Assembly: GCA_030617565.1 (NCBI GenBank)
Contig: JAUWVE010000060.1
Span: 1 to 8,580 of the forward strand
Direction of reading: 5' to 3'
DNA: 8,580 bases
DNA from: Gammaproteobacteria bacterium
GTDB taxonomy: Bacteria > Pseudomonadota > Gammaproteobacteria > BMS3Bbin11
Notes under the pieces: generated by a model
What the model was told of the DNA's origin: nothing
The model's database searches: none
What the model saw: only the letters and a program-made list of their open reading frames with translations
Position numbers and translations under genes: made by a program
Shown: positions 1-6,716 of the stretch, piece by piece
Position numbering within the stretch: position 1 is the first letter of the stretch
Layout: each line of letters starts with the position of its first letter

Positions 1-1
1 C

Positions 2-1012
2 AACCGTGCCAATCCGGACAATGCCCCGCATAGCCTGAATGTAAAATACTACCAGCAGCGCGCCAAAGCCGGTTTAATCATTACCGAAGCCTCACAGGTC
101 TCAGCAGAAGGTGTGGGTTACCCCGGTACGCCCGGTATCTAGAGTGATGCGCAAGTGGCCGGCTGGCGAGAGATCACCGATGCTGTACATGCTGAAGGTG
201 GGTATATCTTTCTTCAGCTCTGGTATTGTGGACGCATATCCCATCCAGATTTATTACCCGGCAATCAAACCCCGGTCGCACCTTCTGCAATACAACCGGA
301 AGGTGACGCTATAACTTATCAAGGGATGAAACCCTTTGTCACTCCAAGAGCACTGGAAACCGATGAGATTACAGGCATTGTGGCGCAGTATAAACACGCG
401 GCAGAAATGGCCAAACAGGCGGGTTTTGATGGTGTTGAAGTGCATGCCGCCAATGGATATCTCATTGACCAGTTCCTGCGTGATGCTACAAATCTTCGCA
501 CTGATCAATACGGTGGCAGTGTTGAAAATCGCATGCGCCTGCTCAATGAAGTACTCGATGCTGTATGTGAAATATGGCCCTCCCGGCGTGTCGGTCTAAG
601 ACTGTCACCGGAAAACAGGTTTAACAGCATATCAGACTCCGATCCACAGACGCACTTTGCCTATTTTGTTTCACAGCTTAGTACGCGCAAGCTGGCTTAT
701 TTGCATGTCCTGGAAGGTGACATGCTGGGTGAAGAACAGCATGTAGATTACCGCAGTCTGCGTGATCGCTTTGATGGCATCTACATGGCCAACAATGCTT
801 ATGACAAAACACGTGCTGAAGATGGCCTAAGCAACGGTGATTGTGACATGGTGGCTTTTGGTGTTCCATTTCTGGCCAACCCGGATCTGGTATACCGCTA
901 TCAAAACGACCTGGCATTAAACGAAGCGGATCAGGGCACCTTTTATGGTGGTGATGAACACGGTTATACGGACTACCCCTTTGCCAACCAGGTTAGCACC
1001 GAATCGGCGTGA
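2..1012 (+). pseudogene. Old Yellow Enzyme family NADH:flavin oxidoreductase (NemA-like), 5'-truncated by window edge and interrupted by TAG
   Basis: This is an FMN-dependent ene-reductase of the OYE/N-ethylmaleimide reductase family, TIM-barrel type, presumably cytosolic. Frame 2 is open from the left edge: NRANPD..., YYQQRAKAGLIITEAS, YPGTPGI, then TAG at 140-142, then SDAQVAGWREITDAVHAEGG in the same frame. Homologues usually read PGIYSD here, so the stop replaces Tyr. Downstream the family is clear: QLW (FMN contact), a His-x-x-Asn substrate pair at 443-454 followed by Tyr 458-460, RTDQYGGSVENR, RVGLRLSP, and a TDYPF end. Only about 30 N-terminal residues lie outside the window. Further departures are LWYCGR where LWHVGR is usual, and FGVPF (Val codon 863-865) where FGRPF supplies an FMN-phosphate Arg. 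GTG 155 opens the downstream frame but has no Shine-Dalgarno and would lose part of the barrel. Family assignment is secure. Pseudogene status is likely unless the TAG is a base-call error. Confidence 0.85.
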
Positions 1013-1035
1013 CCACCTAATATCAGGAACAGAAC

Positions 1036-1602
1036 ATGGGACACAAAGGTGATGCATTACGACAGCGGATTGTCGCATCAGCCGACCAGCTATTTTACCA
1101 ACAGGGATATGAAAACACATCATTCAGCGACATAGCCGAAGACGTGGGGATCTCGCGTGGCAATTTTTATTATCACTTCAAAACCAAAGATGAAATTTTA
1201 AACGCGGTTATTGACACCCGGGTCACCGACATCGAGCAGATGTTAAAGGAATGGAGTAAACAATATACTGATCCCAGAGAGCGAATTGAACTTTACATCG
1301 ATATCCTGACCTCCCATCAGGACAATATTACAAGTCACGGCTGCCCTATCGGCAGCCTGTGTACCGAGTTGGCAAAACTGAGCCACGTTATGCTGCATGA
1401 TGCAAACAAGATGTTTTCCGCACAGCGTGACTGGTTAACGATGCAACTGAGAGAACTTGGCCTGGGTAAAGAGGCCAGGCAAGTGGCGATGCACTTACTG
1501 GCCCGCACACAAGGCATCGCCACCATTGCCAATGCCTTTGAAGATAAAACCTTCCTGCGTCAGGAAGTAAAGCATTTAAAACAATGGCTAGGTAGCCTCT
1601 GA
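1036..1602 (+). CDS. TetR/AcrR family transcriptional regulator, NemR-like Cys pair
   Basis: This is a one-component DNA-binding regulator of 188 residues, usual for TetR. The N-terminal HTH spans about residues 10-55 (TSFSDIAEDVGISRGNFYYH, then FKTKDEIL), the classic TetR signature. The rest is an all-helical ligand/dimer domain with GCPIGSLCTELAKLS at about 102-116, giving Cys103 and Cys109. Escherichia coli NemR senses electrophiles and HOCl through a Cys in the comparable region and controls nemA. Because this gene follows an OYE gene by 23 bases, a similar redox or electrophile role is plausible but inferred. The ATG at 1036 is preceded by a modest AGGA (1024-1027) and is the first start in frame before the HTH. 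The upstream OYE gene appears broken, so the regulator may now act on other targets or be drifting. No palindromic operator was identified in the 23-base gap. The ligand is unknown. Confidence 0.9.
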   Translation: MGHKGDALRQRIVASADQLFYQQGYENTSFSDIAEDVGISRGNFYYHFKTKDEILNAVIDTRVTDIEQMLKEWSKQYTDPRERIELYIDILTSHQDNITSHGCPIGSLCTELAKLSHVMLHDANKMFSAQRDWLTMQLRELGLGKEARQVAMHLLARTQGIATIANAFEDKTFLRQEVKHLKQWLGSL

Positions 1603-1624
1603 ATAATGATGCTATATCTCTGGC

Positions 1625-1921
1625 TTACAGCCTGCTAACTGGTAGATAAACATCATCAATCATATCGTCCAGTGAGTCATTTTCTATCCTGATTTTCTTA
1701 CTACCACGGCTGTATATTTCATGATCCTCCTCACAATAAACGCAACGTATACATCCTGAAATCGCTCTTCTGCGCTTTACTGGAATCAGATCATTACACT
1801 CTACACATTTCTTAACAGGCGCTCTGCTTGACCGTGTATTAATAGTTATACCTCTTGCAGCGGCTATAGCTCGTTCAAGGTTGTCAGTAATAAGCTTCTC
1901 TGCCATGTCTACCTGATCCAT
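1625..1921 (-). CDS. Small DksA/TraR-family C4 zinc-finger protein (phage/plasmid type)
   Basis: This 98-residue protein resembles short TraR-like members such as the F-plasmid TraR and the phage P2 zinc-finger protein, rather than full-length DksA (about 150 residues with a coiled coil). TraR/DksA proteins bind in the RNA polymerase secondary channel and modulate promoters. Visible parts are an acidic N-terminus (MDQVDMAEKL), a helical AIAAARG stretch, then CVECNDLIPVKRRR and CIRCVYC, giving Cys39, Cys42, Cys60 and Cys63 as the C4 zinc site, with an extra Cys57. The IP-x-x-RR-x-A-I-x-G pattern between the Cys pairs is typical of the family. The frame stays open 22 residues upstream to 1987, but ATG 1921 is chosen because AAGGAG lies six bases before it and the upstream residues overlap the leader hairpin. 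The gene converges on the TetR gene, 22 bases apart. Whether it belongs to a prophage or plasmid remnant cannot be told; no other phage gene is present. Confidence 0.85.
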   Translation of the reverse strand: MDQVDMAEKLITDNLERAIAAARGITINTRSSRAPVKKCVECNDLIPVKRRRAISGCIRCVYCEEDHEIYSRGSKKIRIENDSLDDMIDDVYLPVSRL

Positions 1922-1927
1922 TTCTTT

Positions 1928-1933
1928 CTCCTT
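1928..1933 (-). promoter_or_regulatory. Shine-Dalgarno of the DksA/TraR-like gene
   Basis: Read on the - strand the bases are AAGGAG, followed by a six-base spacer (AAAGAA) and ATG 1921-1919. This near-perfect site decides the start in favour of the 98-residue protein over the longer open frame. Confidence 0.8.
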
Positions 1934-1940
1934 AATATTT

Positions 1941-1968
1941 AGGAACCTCTGATGTGTCTGAGGTTCCT
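1941..1968. repeat. Perfect 9-bp inverted repeat (hairpin) in the leader of the DksA/TraR-like gene
   Basis: AGGAACCTC at 1941-1949 and GAGGTTCCT at 1960-1968 are exact reverse complements around a 10-base loop. On the + strand the right arm is followed by TTTATT, a weak terminator-like tail. On the - strand the hairpin would sit in the 5' leader of the zinc-finger gene, ending seven bases before its Shine-Dalgarno. It could be a weak terminator, a leader structure, an operator, or paired ends of a small mobile element. The sequence does not decide between these. Confidence 0.7.
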
Positions 1969-2053
1969 TTATTGTTGGTCGAAACAAATAATAGAGCTTA
2001 TATATGTCAGTTATATGACCATTTGGTAAAAGTTTTATGACATGCCTGCCTGC

Positions 2054-2071
2054 TTAAGGAAACTCTGATTT
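2054..2071 (+). repeat. Diverged direct copy of the left hairpin arm plus flank
   Basis: TTAAGGAAACTCTGATTT here matches TTTAGGAACCTCTGATGT at 1938-1955 in 15 of 18 positions, in the same orientation and 116 bases apart. With the inverted arm at 1960-1968 this makes three related copies in about 130 bases. They may be relics of insertion-element ends or repeated protein-binding sites. No transposase fragment is recognisable between them. Confidence 0.45.
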
Positions 2072-2266
2072 AACATGCAAACGAATTCCGACGATTCCTG
2101 GTCTTCAGGATTTGCTACAGTAGCTTATCGCTTTTCTGATTCGTAGATTTTCCACCTTACTGCTCTGCAGGCTCACTAGTTGTCAGTAAGAACTGGTTTC
2201 CTGCCCTACTTTTTTTATACAATGGACGCTAACCCTCTGTGTCGCTGTCAAACCGTTTGAGGCATT

Positions 2267-4045
2267 ATGACCACTGATCAAATACTGCTGTTTGGATTGC
2301 TGTTTTTTGTCTTTGTATTCCTGATATGGGGACGTTGGCGTTACGATCTGGTTGCATTTGTGGCGCTGATTGCGGCATTGATGATGGGCGTTGTGCCTGT
2401 AGATGAGGCATTTTCCGGCTTTGGCCATCCCGCCACGATTATTATTGCGCTGGTGCTGATTATCAGCAAGGGCCTGTCGAACTCCGGTGCCATTGAATTG
2501 ATCGCCAGGCAGGTCAGCCGCTTCGGAACCTCGCTGCAGATGCATATCGCCGCGATGTCGGGCATTGCGGCTGCCCTGTCGGCGGTGATGAACAATGTCG
2601 CGGCACTGGCCATGCTGATGCCGGTCGACATACAGGCGGCTATTAAGGCTAAGCGCAGCCCGTCGCTGTCGCTGATGCCCTTGTCCTTTGCAACAATACT
2701 TGGTGGCATGATCACCATGATTGGCACGCCGCCGAACATCATCATTGCTGAGTTTCGGCAGAGTTCGCAGGGTGAGAGTTTTAGCATGTTCGACTTCGCG
2801 CCGGTAGGACTGACCTGCGCTGTGGTCGGTGTCCTGTTTGTAACACTGGTAGGCTGGCGGCTGCTGCCCAAAGATCGCATCAACCAGAATTCTGCGCAGG
2901 AACTGCTTGATATCAGCGGCTACATCGCAGAACTGCATGTGCAGGAAGGATCTCCTGCCATCGACCAGCGGGTGCGGGATCTCGATGACGTTGCCGATGA
3001 AAATGATGTCGCCATCATCGGCCTGGTACGTCATGGCAAACGACAGCCGGGTCAGGCAAGACTGGTTGAAATCCGTAAAGGTGACATTCTGGTCGTCGAT
3101 GCGGCTCCGGAAGACATGGACAAGTTCGTCGGTGCGCTCAAACTCGATTATTCAAGCAAGGGCAAGGACAGCAGCCCGTTGAGCAACGAGGACATGTCGC
3201 TGTGGGAAGTAGTGGTGCCTGATGGTGCAAGGATAGAGGGACGCACGGCGCAGTCCCTGCAACTGCAGTACCGGCATGGTGTGACACTGCTTGGCGTTTC
3301 GCGACAGGGTAAGCAGTTCCGTGAACGCGTGCGTCATCTGGAGATTAAAGAAGGCGACGTACTCTTATTATACGGAGCCAGCGACATGCTGGCAGAGATC
3401 AGCTACTGGCTTGGCACTCTGCCGCTGGCAGGTCGAAGCCTTGATCTGATTCAGCGCCACAAGGCCTGGCTGGCAGTCGGCCTGTTCGCGGCAGCCATCA
3501 CAGCGGCCAGCTTTGGATTTCTTTACCTGCCGGTCGCGCTGGCGGCAGTGGTTGCCAGCTATGTCATATTCAACATCGTGCCGGCGCGGCATGTTTATGA
3601 CTCCATCGAGTGGCCTGTCATCGTGCTGCTGGGTTCGATGATTCCGATTGGCAGTGCCCTGGAATCAAGCGGTGGTACCGCGCTAATCGCCAGTACCATC
3701 ACCACACTTTCGGATGGCTACTCACCTGTGGTTGTGCTGACGCTGCTGATGGTGGTAACGATGACCCTGTCGGATGTCATGAACAACACAGCAACGGCCG
3801 TAATCGCCGCCCCGATTGCGGTCGACATTGCCAGCCGTCTCGGCGTAAATGCCGATCCATTTCTGATGACTGTTGCCGTCGCCGCCTCCTGTGCCTTCCT
3901 GACTCCTATAGGGCATAAGAACAATACCCTGATCATGGGTCCTGGAGGATACCGCTTTGGTGACTACTGGCGCATGGGCTTGCCACTGGAGATATTAGTC
4001 ATTGTCGTGTCGATACCGATGATTTTGTGGGTTTGGCCGCTTTAA
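2267..4045 (+). CDS. SLC13 (DASS)-family anion permease with two internal RCK_C/TrkA-C domains
   Basis: This is an inner-membrane transporter of 592 residues, usual for bacterial SLC13 permeases carrying internal TrkA-C domains. Substrate candidates from the family are sulfate or other oxyanions and dicarboxylates, commonly Na+-coupled; the true substrate cannot be read off. Hydrophobic segments lie at about 5-21, 27-45, 55-69, 95-120, 138-160 and 178-200. A soluble insert spans about 205-395 with two RCK_C-like repeats, each with the pattern of beta strands ending in KGDILVVDA (271-279) and KEGDVLLLYG (361-370). Then come segments at about 400-440, 448-466, 486-501, 510-550 and 570-590. The paired transport motifs of the two inverted halves are visible: SAVMNN (105-110) with GTPPN (153-157), and SDVMNNTAT (502-510) with TPIGHKNN (546-553). 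ATG 2267 has GAGG four bases upstream, and the first membrane helix starts at once. It is separated by 143 bases and a promoter from the hydrogenase genes, so a functional link is not evident. Confidence 0.9.
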   Translation: MTTDQILLFGLLFFVFVFLIWGRWRYDLVAFVALIAALMMGVVPVDEAFSGFGHPATIIIALVLIISKGLSNSGAIELIARQVSRFGTSLQMHIAAMSGIAAALSAVMNNVAALAMLMPVDIQAAIKAKRSPSLSLMPLSFATILGGMITMIGTPPNIIIAEFRQSSQGESFSMFDFAPVGLTCAVVGVLFVTLVGWRLLPKDRINQNSAQELLDISGYIAELHVQEGSPAIDQRVRDLDDVADENDVAIIGLVRHGKRQPGQARLVEIRKGDILVVDAAPEDMDKFVGALKLDYSSKGKDSSPLSNEDMSLWEVVVPDGARIEGRTAQSLQLQYRHGVTLLGVSRQGKQFRERVRHLEIKEGDVLLLYGASDMLAEISYWLGTLPLAGRSLDLIQRHKAWLAVGLFAAAITAASFGFLYLPVALAAVVASYVIFNIVPARHVYDSIEWPVIVLLGSMIPIGSALESSGGTALIASTITTLSDGYSPVVVLTLLMVVTMTLSDVMNNTATAVIAAPIAVDIASRLGVNADPFLMTVAVAASCAFLTPIGHKNNTLIMGPGGYRFGDYWRMGLPLEILVIVVSIPMILWVWPL

Positions 4046-4050
4046 AATCA

Positions 4051-4099
4051 GGTTAAAGGTTAAAGAAGAAAGACTAAGGGCTAAAGACTAAGGAGAAAG
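4051..4099 (+). repeat. Seven degenerate tandem 7-bp repeats, purine-rich
   Basis: Starting five bases after the permease stop, the bases divide into heptads: GGTTAAA, GGTTAAA, GAAGAAA, GACTAAG, GGCTAAA, GACTAAG, GAGAAAG, with a loose consensus of G-(G/A)-(C/T)-TAA-(A/G). AAAGACTAAGG recurs exactly with a 14-base offset (4069-4079 and 4083-4093). The tract lies just before the hydrogenase promoter. It has no hairpin potential, so it is not a normal terminator. Its role is unknown. Confidence 0.7.
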
Positions 4100-4112
4100 A
4101 AGTAATATACAA

Positions 4113-4140
4113 TTGACAGATATGCCGGATACTAGATAAT
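4113..4140 (+). promoter_or_regulatory. Predicted sigma70-type promoter of the hox operon
   Basis: A consensus -35 TTGACA (4113-4118) is followed after 16 bases by GATAAT (4135-4140), one mismatch from the -10 consensus. Transcription would start near 4147, giving a leader of about 42 bases before hoxF. An AGGA (4173-4176) lies 12 bases before ATG 4189, a somewhat long spacing. No GG-N10-GC sigma54 element, often seen for hydrogenase operons, was recognised here. Confidence 0.6.
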
Positions 4141-4188
4141 GAAAGCTCAGCTACACGGAGTTATATAAGTAAAGGATAAGTAGTCTTA

Positions 4189-5973
4189 ATGAATGATCTT
4201 GAAACTACCATAACGGGACTGTTATCAGACACTGGCAACTCATCTGATCGGCTGCTGCAATACCTGTGCACGATTCAGGAGATATATTCCCACATCCCCG
4301 AGGAAGTTGTTGAACTGCTGGCTGAAAAACTCCACATCCCCCCCGTTCAGATATACGGCCTTGTCGATTTTTACTCCTTTCTGCATCGCGAAGCCCGTGG
4401 TGATTACGACATTCTTTTCAGCGACAACATCACTGACCGTATGCTTGGCAACCAGGCGCTGATAAATAGTCTGTGCAACAAGCTGGGAGTCAAACGTGGT
4501 GAGCCGAGGCCAGATAACCGGGTCACAGTCGATGTCACGTCTTGCACCGGAATCTGCGACCAGGGACCGGCTATGCTGGTCAACGGCAGGGTGGTATCAA
4601 GGCTCGATGAAGAACGAATCCAGGCTATTGCAGACCTGGTGGAAGCCGGCACATCGCTAGCGAACTGGCCGGAGTCTTTTTTCGTCGTCGAAGACAACAT
4701 CCAGCGCCGCGACATCCTGCTTTCGGATCTGATCTTCGACGGCAGTGCTATTGAAAACCTGTTAAAGAATGGCAGTGATGCCATACTCGAAGTGCTCGAA
4801 CTGTCCGGCCTGCGTGGTCGCGGCGGTGCCGGTTTCATGACTGCAAACAAGTGGCGTTTCTGCCGTGACACCGAGGCCGATGAACATTATGTCGTCTGCA
4901 ATGCCGATGAAGGTGAGCCGGGCACCTTCAAGGACCGTGTACTGCTGAAGAGTTATGCTGATAATCTATTTGAAGGAATGACATTGTGCGCCGGTGTCAT
5001 AGGAGCGAAAAAGGGCTTGCTCTATCTTCGCGGTGAATACCGCTACCTGGTCGAAGCTTTGGAGGAGACGTTGCAGAAAAGACGTGATAACAAGCTGCTC
5101 GGTGAGAATATCCTCGGCCATGAAGGTTTTGACTTCGATATCGAGATCCACCTTGGTGCAGGCGCCTATATCTGCGGTGAAGAATCAGCACTGATCGAAT
5201 CACTGGAAGGCAAACGCGGTATTCCACGCGTCCGTCCACCCTTCCCGGTTACCAATGGGTATCTTGAAAAGCCTACTGTCGTCAATAACGTCGAGACGTT
5301 TTTCGCCGCGGCAAAGATCAGCGTTCTCGGCGCGGACTGGTTCTGGTCCGTTGGTACCGAAGAATCATACGGCACCAAGTTGCTAAGCATCAGCGGTGAT
5401 TGCAGCCGGCCCGGTATCTACGAGTTTCCATTCGGGGTGTCGATCAATGAGATTCTGGAAGCATGCGGGGCAGATGACGTACAGGCCGTGCAGGTAGCCG
5501 GTGCCGCCGGTACAACTATTCCACCGCAGGAATTCAACCGTACGATCGCCTTTGAAGATATTGCCACTGCCGGCTCATTCATGATATTCAGTGGGCAGCG
5601 CAAGCTGATCGATATGGTGCAGAACTTTGCCCATTTCTTCTGCCACGAAAGCTGTGGCCTGTGCACCCCATGCCGGGTTGGAGGGTCATTAATGAAAGAC
5701 CTGGTCGAAAAGGTCATCGCCGGCCATGCGACGCGCTACGACCTCAACGAGATGCGTAACATTGGGCTGGTCATGAAACAAACCAGCCATTGCGGGCTGG
5801 GTGCGACCGCGCCGAACCACGTTCTCGACACCCTGCATAAATTTCCTTATATCTATGAGCAGCAACTTGCCCATGCCGGCTTTGAACCGGCTTTCGACCT
5901 CGATGCCGCGCTTGGCGCTGCCAGAGAGATCACCGGGCGTAACGATGCCGACGCACACATCAAGGACGGGTAA
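4189..5973 (+). CDS. hoxF: NAD-reducing [NiFe] hydrogenase diaphorase subunit HoxF (NuoE-NuoF fusion)
   Basis: HoxF holds the FMN and NAD(H) site of the cytoplasmic bidirectional hydrogenase and exchanges electrons with HoxU. Its 594 residues are close to the usual 600 of the Cupriavidus-type protein. The NuoE-like domain is about residues 1-150. It keeps CTGIC (Cys119, Cys123), but the first Cys pair of the NuoE 2Fe-2S site is missing: the segment reads LFSDNITDRMLG. The NuoF-like part follows: GLRGRGGAGF then KW (207-222, FMN), NADEGEPGTFKDR (238-250), GAGAYICGEESALIE (323-337, NADH/FMN region) and KRGIPRVRPPFP. ESCGLCTPCR (Cys489, Cys492, Cys495) plus Cys535 in SHCGLGATAP ligate the 4Fe-4S cluster. 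The gene is first in the operon. Its stop overlaps the hoxU start by one base (TAATG), which suggests translational coupling. Complex I NuoF is excluded by the fused N-terminus and the hoxUYH neighbours. Confidence 0.96.
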   Translation: MNDLETTITGLLSDTGNSSDRLLQYLCTIQEIYSHIPEEVVELLAEKLHIPPVQIYGLVDFYSFLHREARGDYDILFSDNITDRMLGNQALINSLCNKLGVKRGEPRPDNRVTVDVTSCTGICDQGPAMLVNGRVVSRLDEERIQAIADLVEAGTSLANWPESFFVVEDNIQRRDILLSDLIFDGSAIENLLKNGSDAILEVLELSGLRGRGGAGFMTANKWRFCRDTEADEHYVVCNADEGEPGTFKDRVLLKSYADNLFEGMTLCAGVIGAKKGLLYLRGEYRYLVEALEETLQKRRDNKLLGENILGHEGFDFDIEIHLGAGAYICGEESALIESLEGKRGIPRVRPPFPVTNGYLEKPTVVNNVETFFAAAKISVLGADWFWSVGTEESYGTKLLSISGDCSRPGIYEFPFGVSINEILEACGADDVQAVQVAGAAGTTIPPQEFNRTIAFEDIATAGSFMIFSGQRKLIDMVQNFAHFFCHESCGLCTPCRVGGSLMKDLVEKVIAGHATRYDLNEMRNIGLVMKQTSHCGLGATAPNHVLDTLHKFPYIYEQQLAHAGFEPAFDLDAALGAAREITGRNDADAHIKDG

Positions 5974-6716
5974 TGAGCAGCGACAAAAAATTCAAACTGG
6001 ACGGTAAAGATATCCCCTTCCATGATGGCGACACCATCATGGATGCCGTGCTGAGAGCCGGTGAATATATCCCCCATCTCTGTCATAACCCGGAATTTAA
6101 ACCCAATGGCAGCTGCCGGGTCTGCGTGGTTGATGTTGATGGTCGCCATATGTCCGCCTGCACCCTGCCGGCGGCAAAAAACATGGAAGTGGATAACAGT
6201 TCTGAAGTCATTCTAGACCAGCGGCGCAGTCTTTTGCAGATGCTGTTTGTCGAAGGCAACCACATATGCCCGGCCTGTGAAAAAAGCGGTGCCTGCCAAC
6301 TGCAGGCGGTGGCCTATTACACACGCATGTTGAGCCCGCATTTTACACACTTTTTCCCCAGGCGTTCCATTGATGCATCGCATCCGGATATCATTTTCTA
6401 TTTCAATCGCTGCATATTGTGCGGATTATGTGAGCGTGCCAGTCGGGATGTCGATGGCAAGAATGTTTTCTCTATCAGCGGGCGAGGCATTAACAGCAAG
6501 CTGGTATTCAACTCGCCAACCGGCAAACTTGGCGACAGCGCGCTATCAGCGACCGACAAGGCTGTATCCGTTTGTCCGGTCGGTGCCATACTGCCCAAAC
6601 ATAAAGGCTACGAAGACCCCATTGGTGAACGCCTGTATGACACCAAGCCGATCAGCGTGGTCGGTGACGTGGCAGCGAACCACTCTGCGAATGACTCATC
6701 GAGGAACGGCGACTAA
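5973..6716 (+). CDS. hoxU: NAD-reducing [NiFe] hydrogenase diaphorase subunit HoxU (NuoG N-terminus-like)
   Basis: HoxU is the iron-sulfur relay between HoxF and the HoxYH hydrogenase dimer. Its 247 residues match the usual 230-250. An N-terminal ferredoxin-like 2Fe-2S site is seen as Cys37, Cys48, Cys51 and Cys63 (HLC, GSCRVC, SAC). The NuoG-type His/Cys 4Fe-4S site follows as NHICPACEKSGAC, with His97, Cys99, Cys102 and Cys108. A last 4Fe-4S site is formed by CILCGLC (Cys147, Cys150, Cys153) and the distant Cys201 of CPVGA. All expected ligands are therefore present. DVDGKNVF and the C-terminal GERLYD are typical of HoxU. AAGGA (5962-5966) lies six bases before ATG 5973, inside the end of hoxF. 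The last 18 or so residues are polar and unremarkable. Confidence 0.96.
   Translation: MSSDKKFKLDGKDIPFHDGDTIMDAVLRAGEYIPHLCHNPEFKPNGSCRVCVVDVDGRHMSACTLPAAKNMEVDNSSEVILDQRRSLLQMLFVEGNHICPACEKSGACQLQAVAYYTRMLSPHFTHFFPRRSIDASHPDIIFYFNRCILCGLCERASRDVDGKNVFSISGRGINSKLVFNSPTGKLGDSALSATDKAVSVCPVGAILPKHKGYEDPIGERLYDTKPISVVGDVAANHSANDSSRNGD

Larger units (their letters stand above)
1922..2266. other. 345-bp intergenic region between divergent genes
   Basis: This AT-rich spacer separates the - strand zinc-finger gene from the + strand SLC13 permease, so promoters for both should lie here. Apart from the Shine-Dalgarno, the hairpin and the diverged arm copy described separately, it holds a short GTCA-n6-TGAC inverted motif at 2006-2019 and a small TCCTG/CAGGA hairpin at 2096-2110. 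There is also a T-run leading into TATACAAT (2216-2223), a possible -10 element for the permease, with no good -35 partner. GAGG at 2259-2262 is a short-spaced ribosome site for ATG 2267. I see no convincing ORF, tRNA or riboswitch in it. Confidence 0.5.

Noticed and set aside
140..142. TAG as pyrrolysine or another recoded amino acid
   Set aside because: OYE enzymes have no known need for pyrrolysine, the family residue is Tyr, no downstream recoding element was recognised, and other residues in the gene are decayed.
111..314. 67-codon + frame at the start of the OYE gene
   Set aside because: It overlaps the OYE frame, which carries the recognisable homology on both sides of the TAG. This alternative frame has no family resemblance.
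1586..1597. GGCTA-GG-TAGCC inverted repeat at the end of the TetR gene
   Set aside because: The two-base loop is too tight for a stable hairpin and no T-tract follows. It is not supported as a terminator.
2341..2883. 180-codon - strand frame inside the SLC13 gene
   Set aside because: Same reason: antisense to conserved transport motifs, low-complexity Ser/Ala/Ile/Met content, no ribosome site sought or seen that would outweigh the + strand gene.
2183..3034. 283-codon open frame on the - strand opposite the SLC13 gene
   Set aside because: It is a His/Gln/Arg-rich translation with no recognisable family, and lies antisense to a clearly conserved membrane protein. It is a codon-bias shadow.
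4404..4871. 155-codon - strand frame opposite hoxF
   Set aside because: Ser/Arg/Pro-rich shadow of the conserved NuoE/NuoF region.
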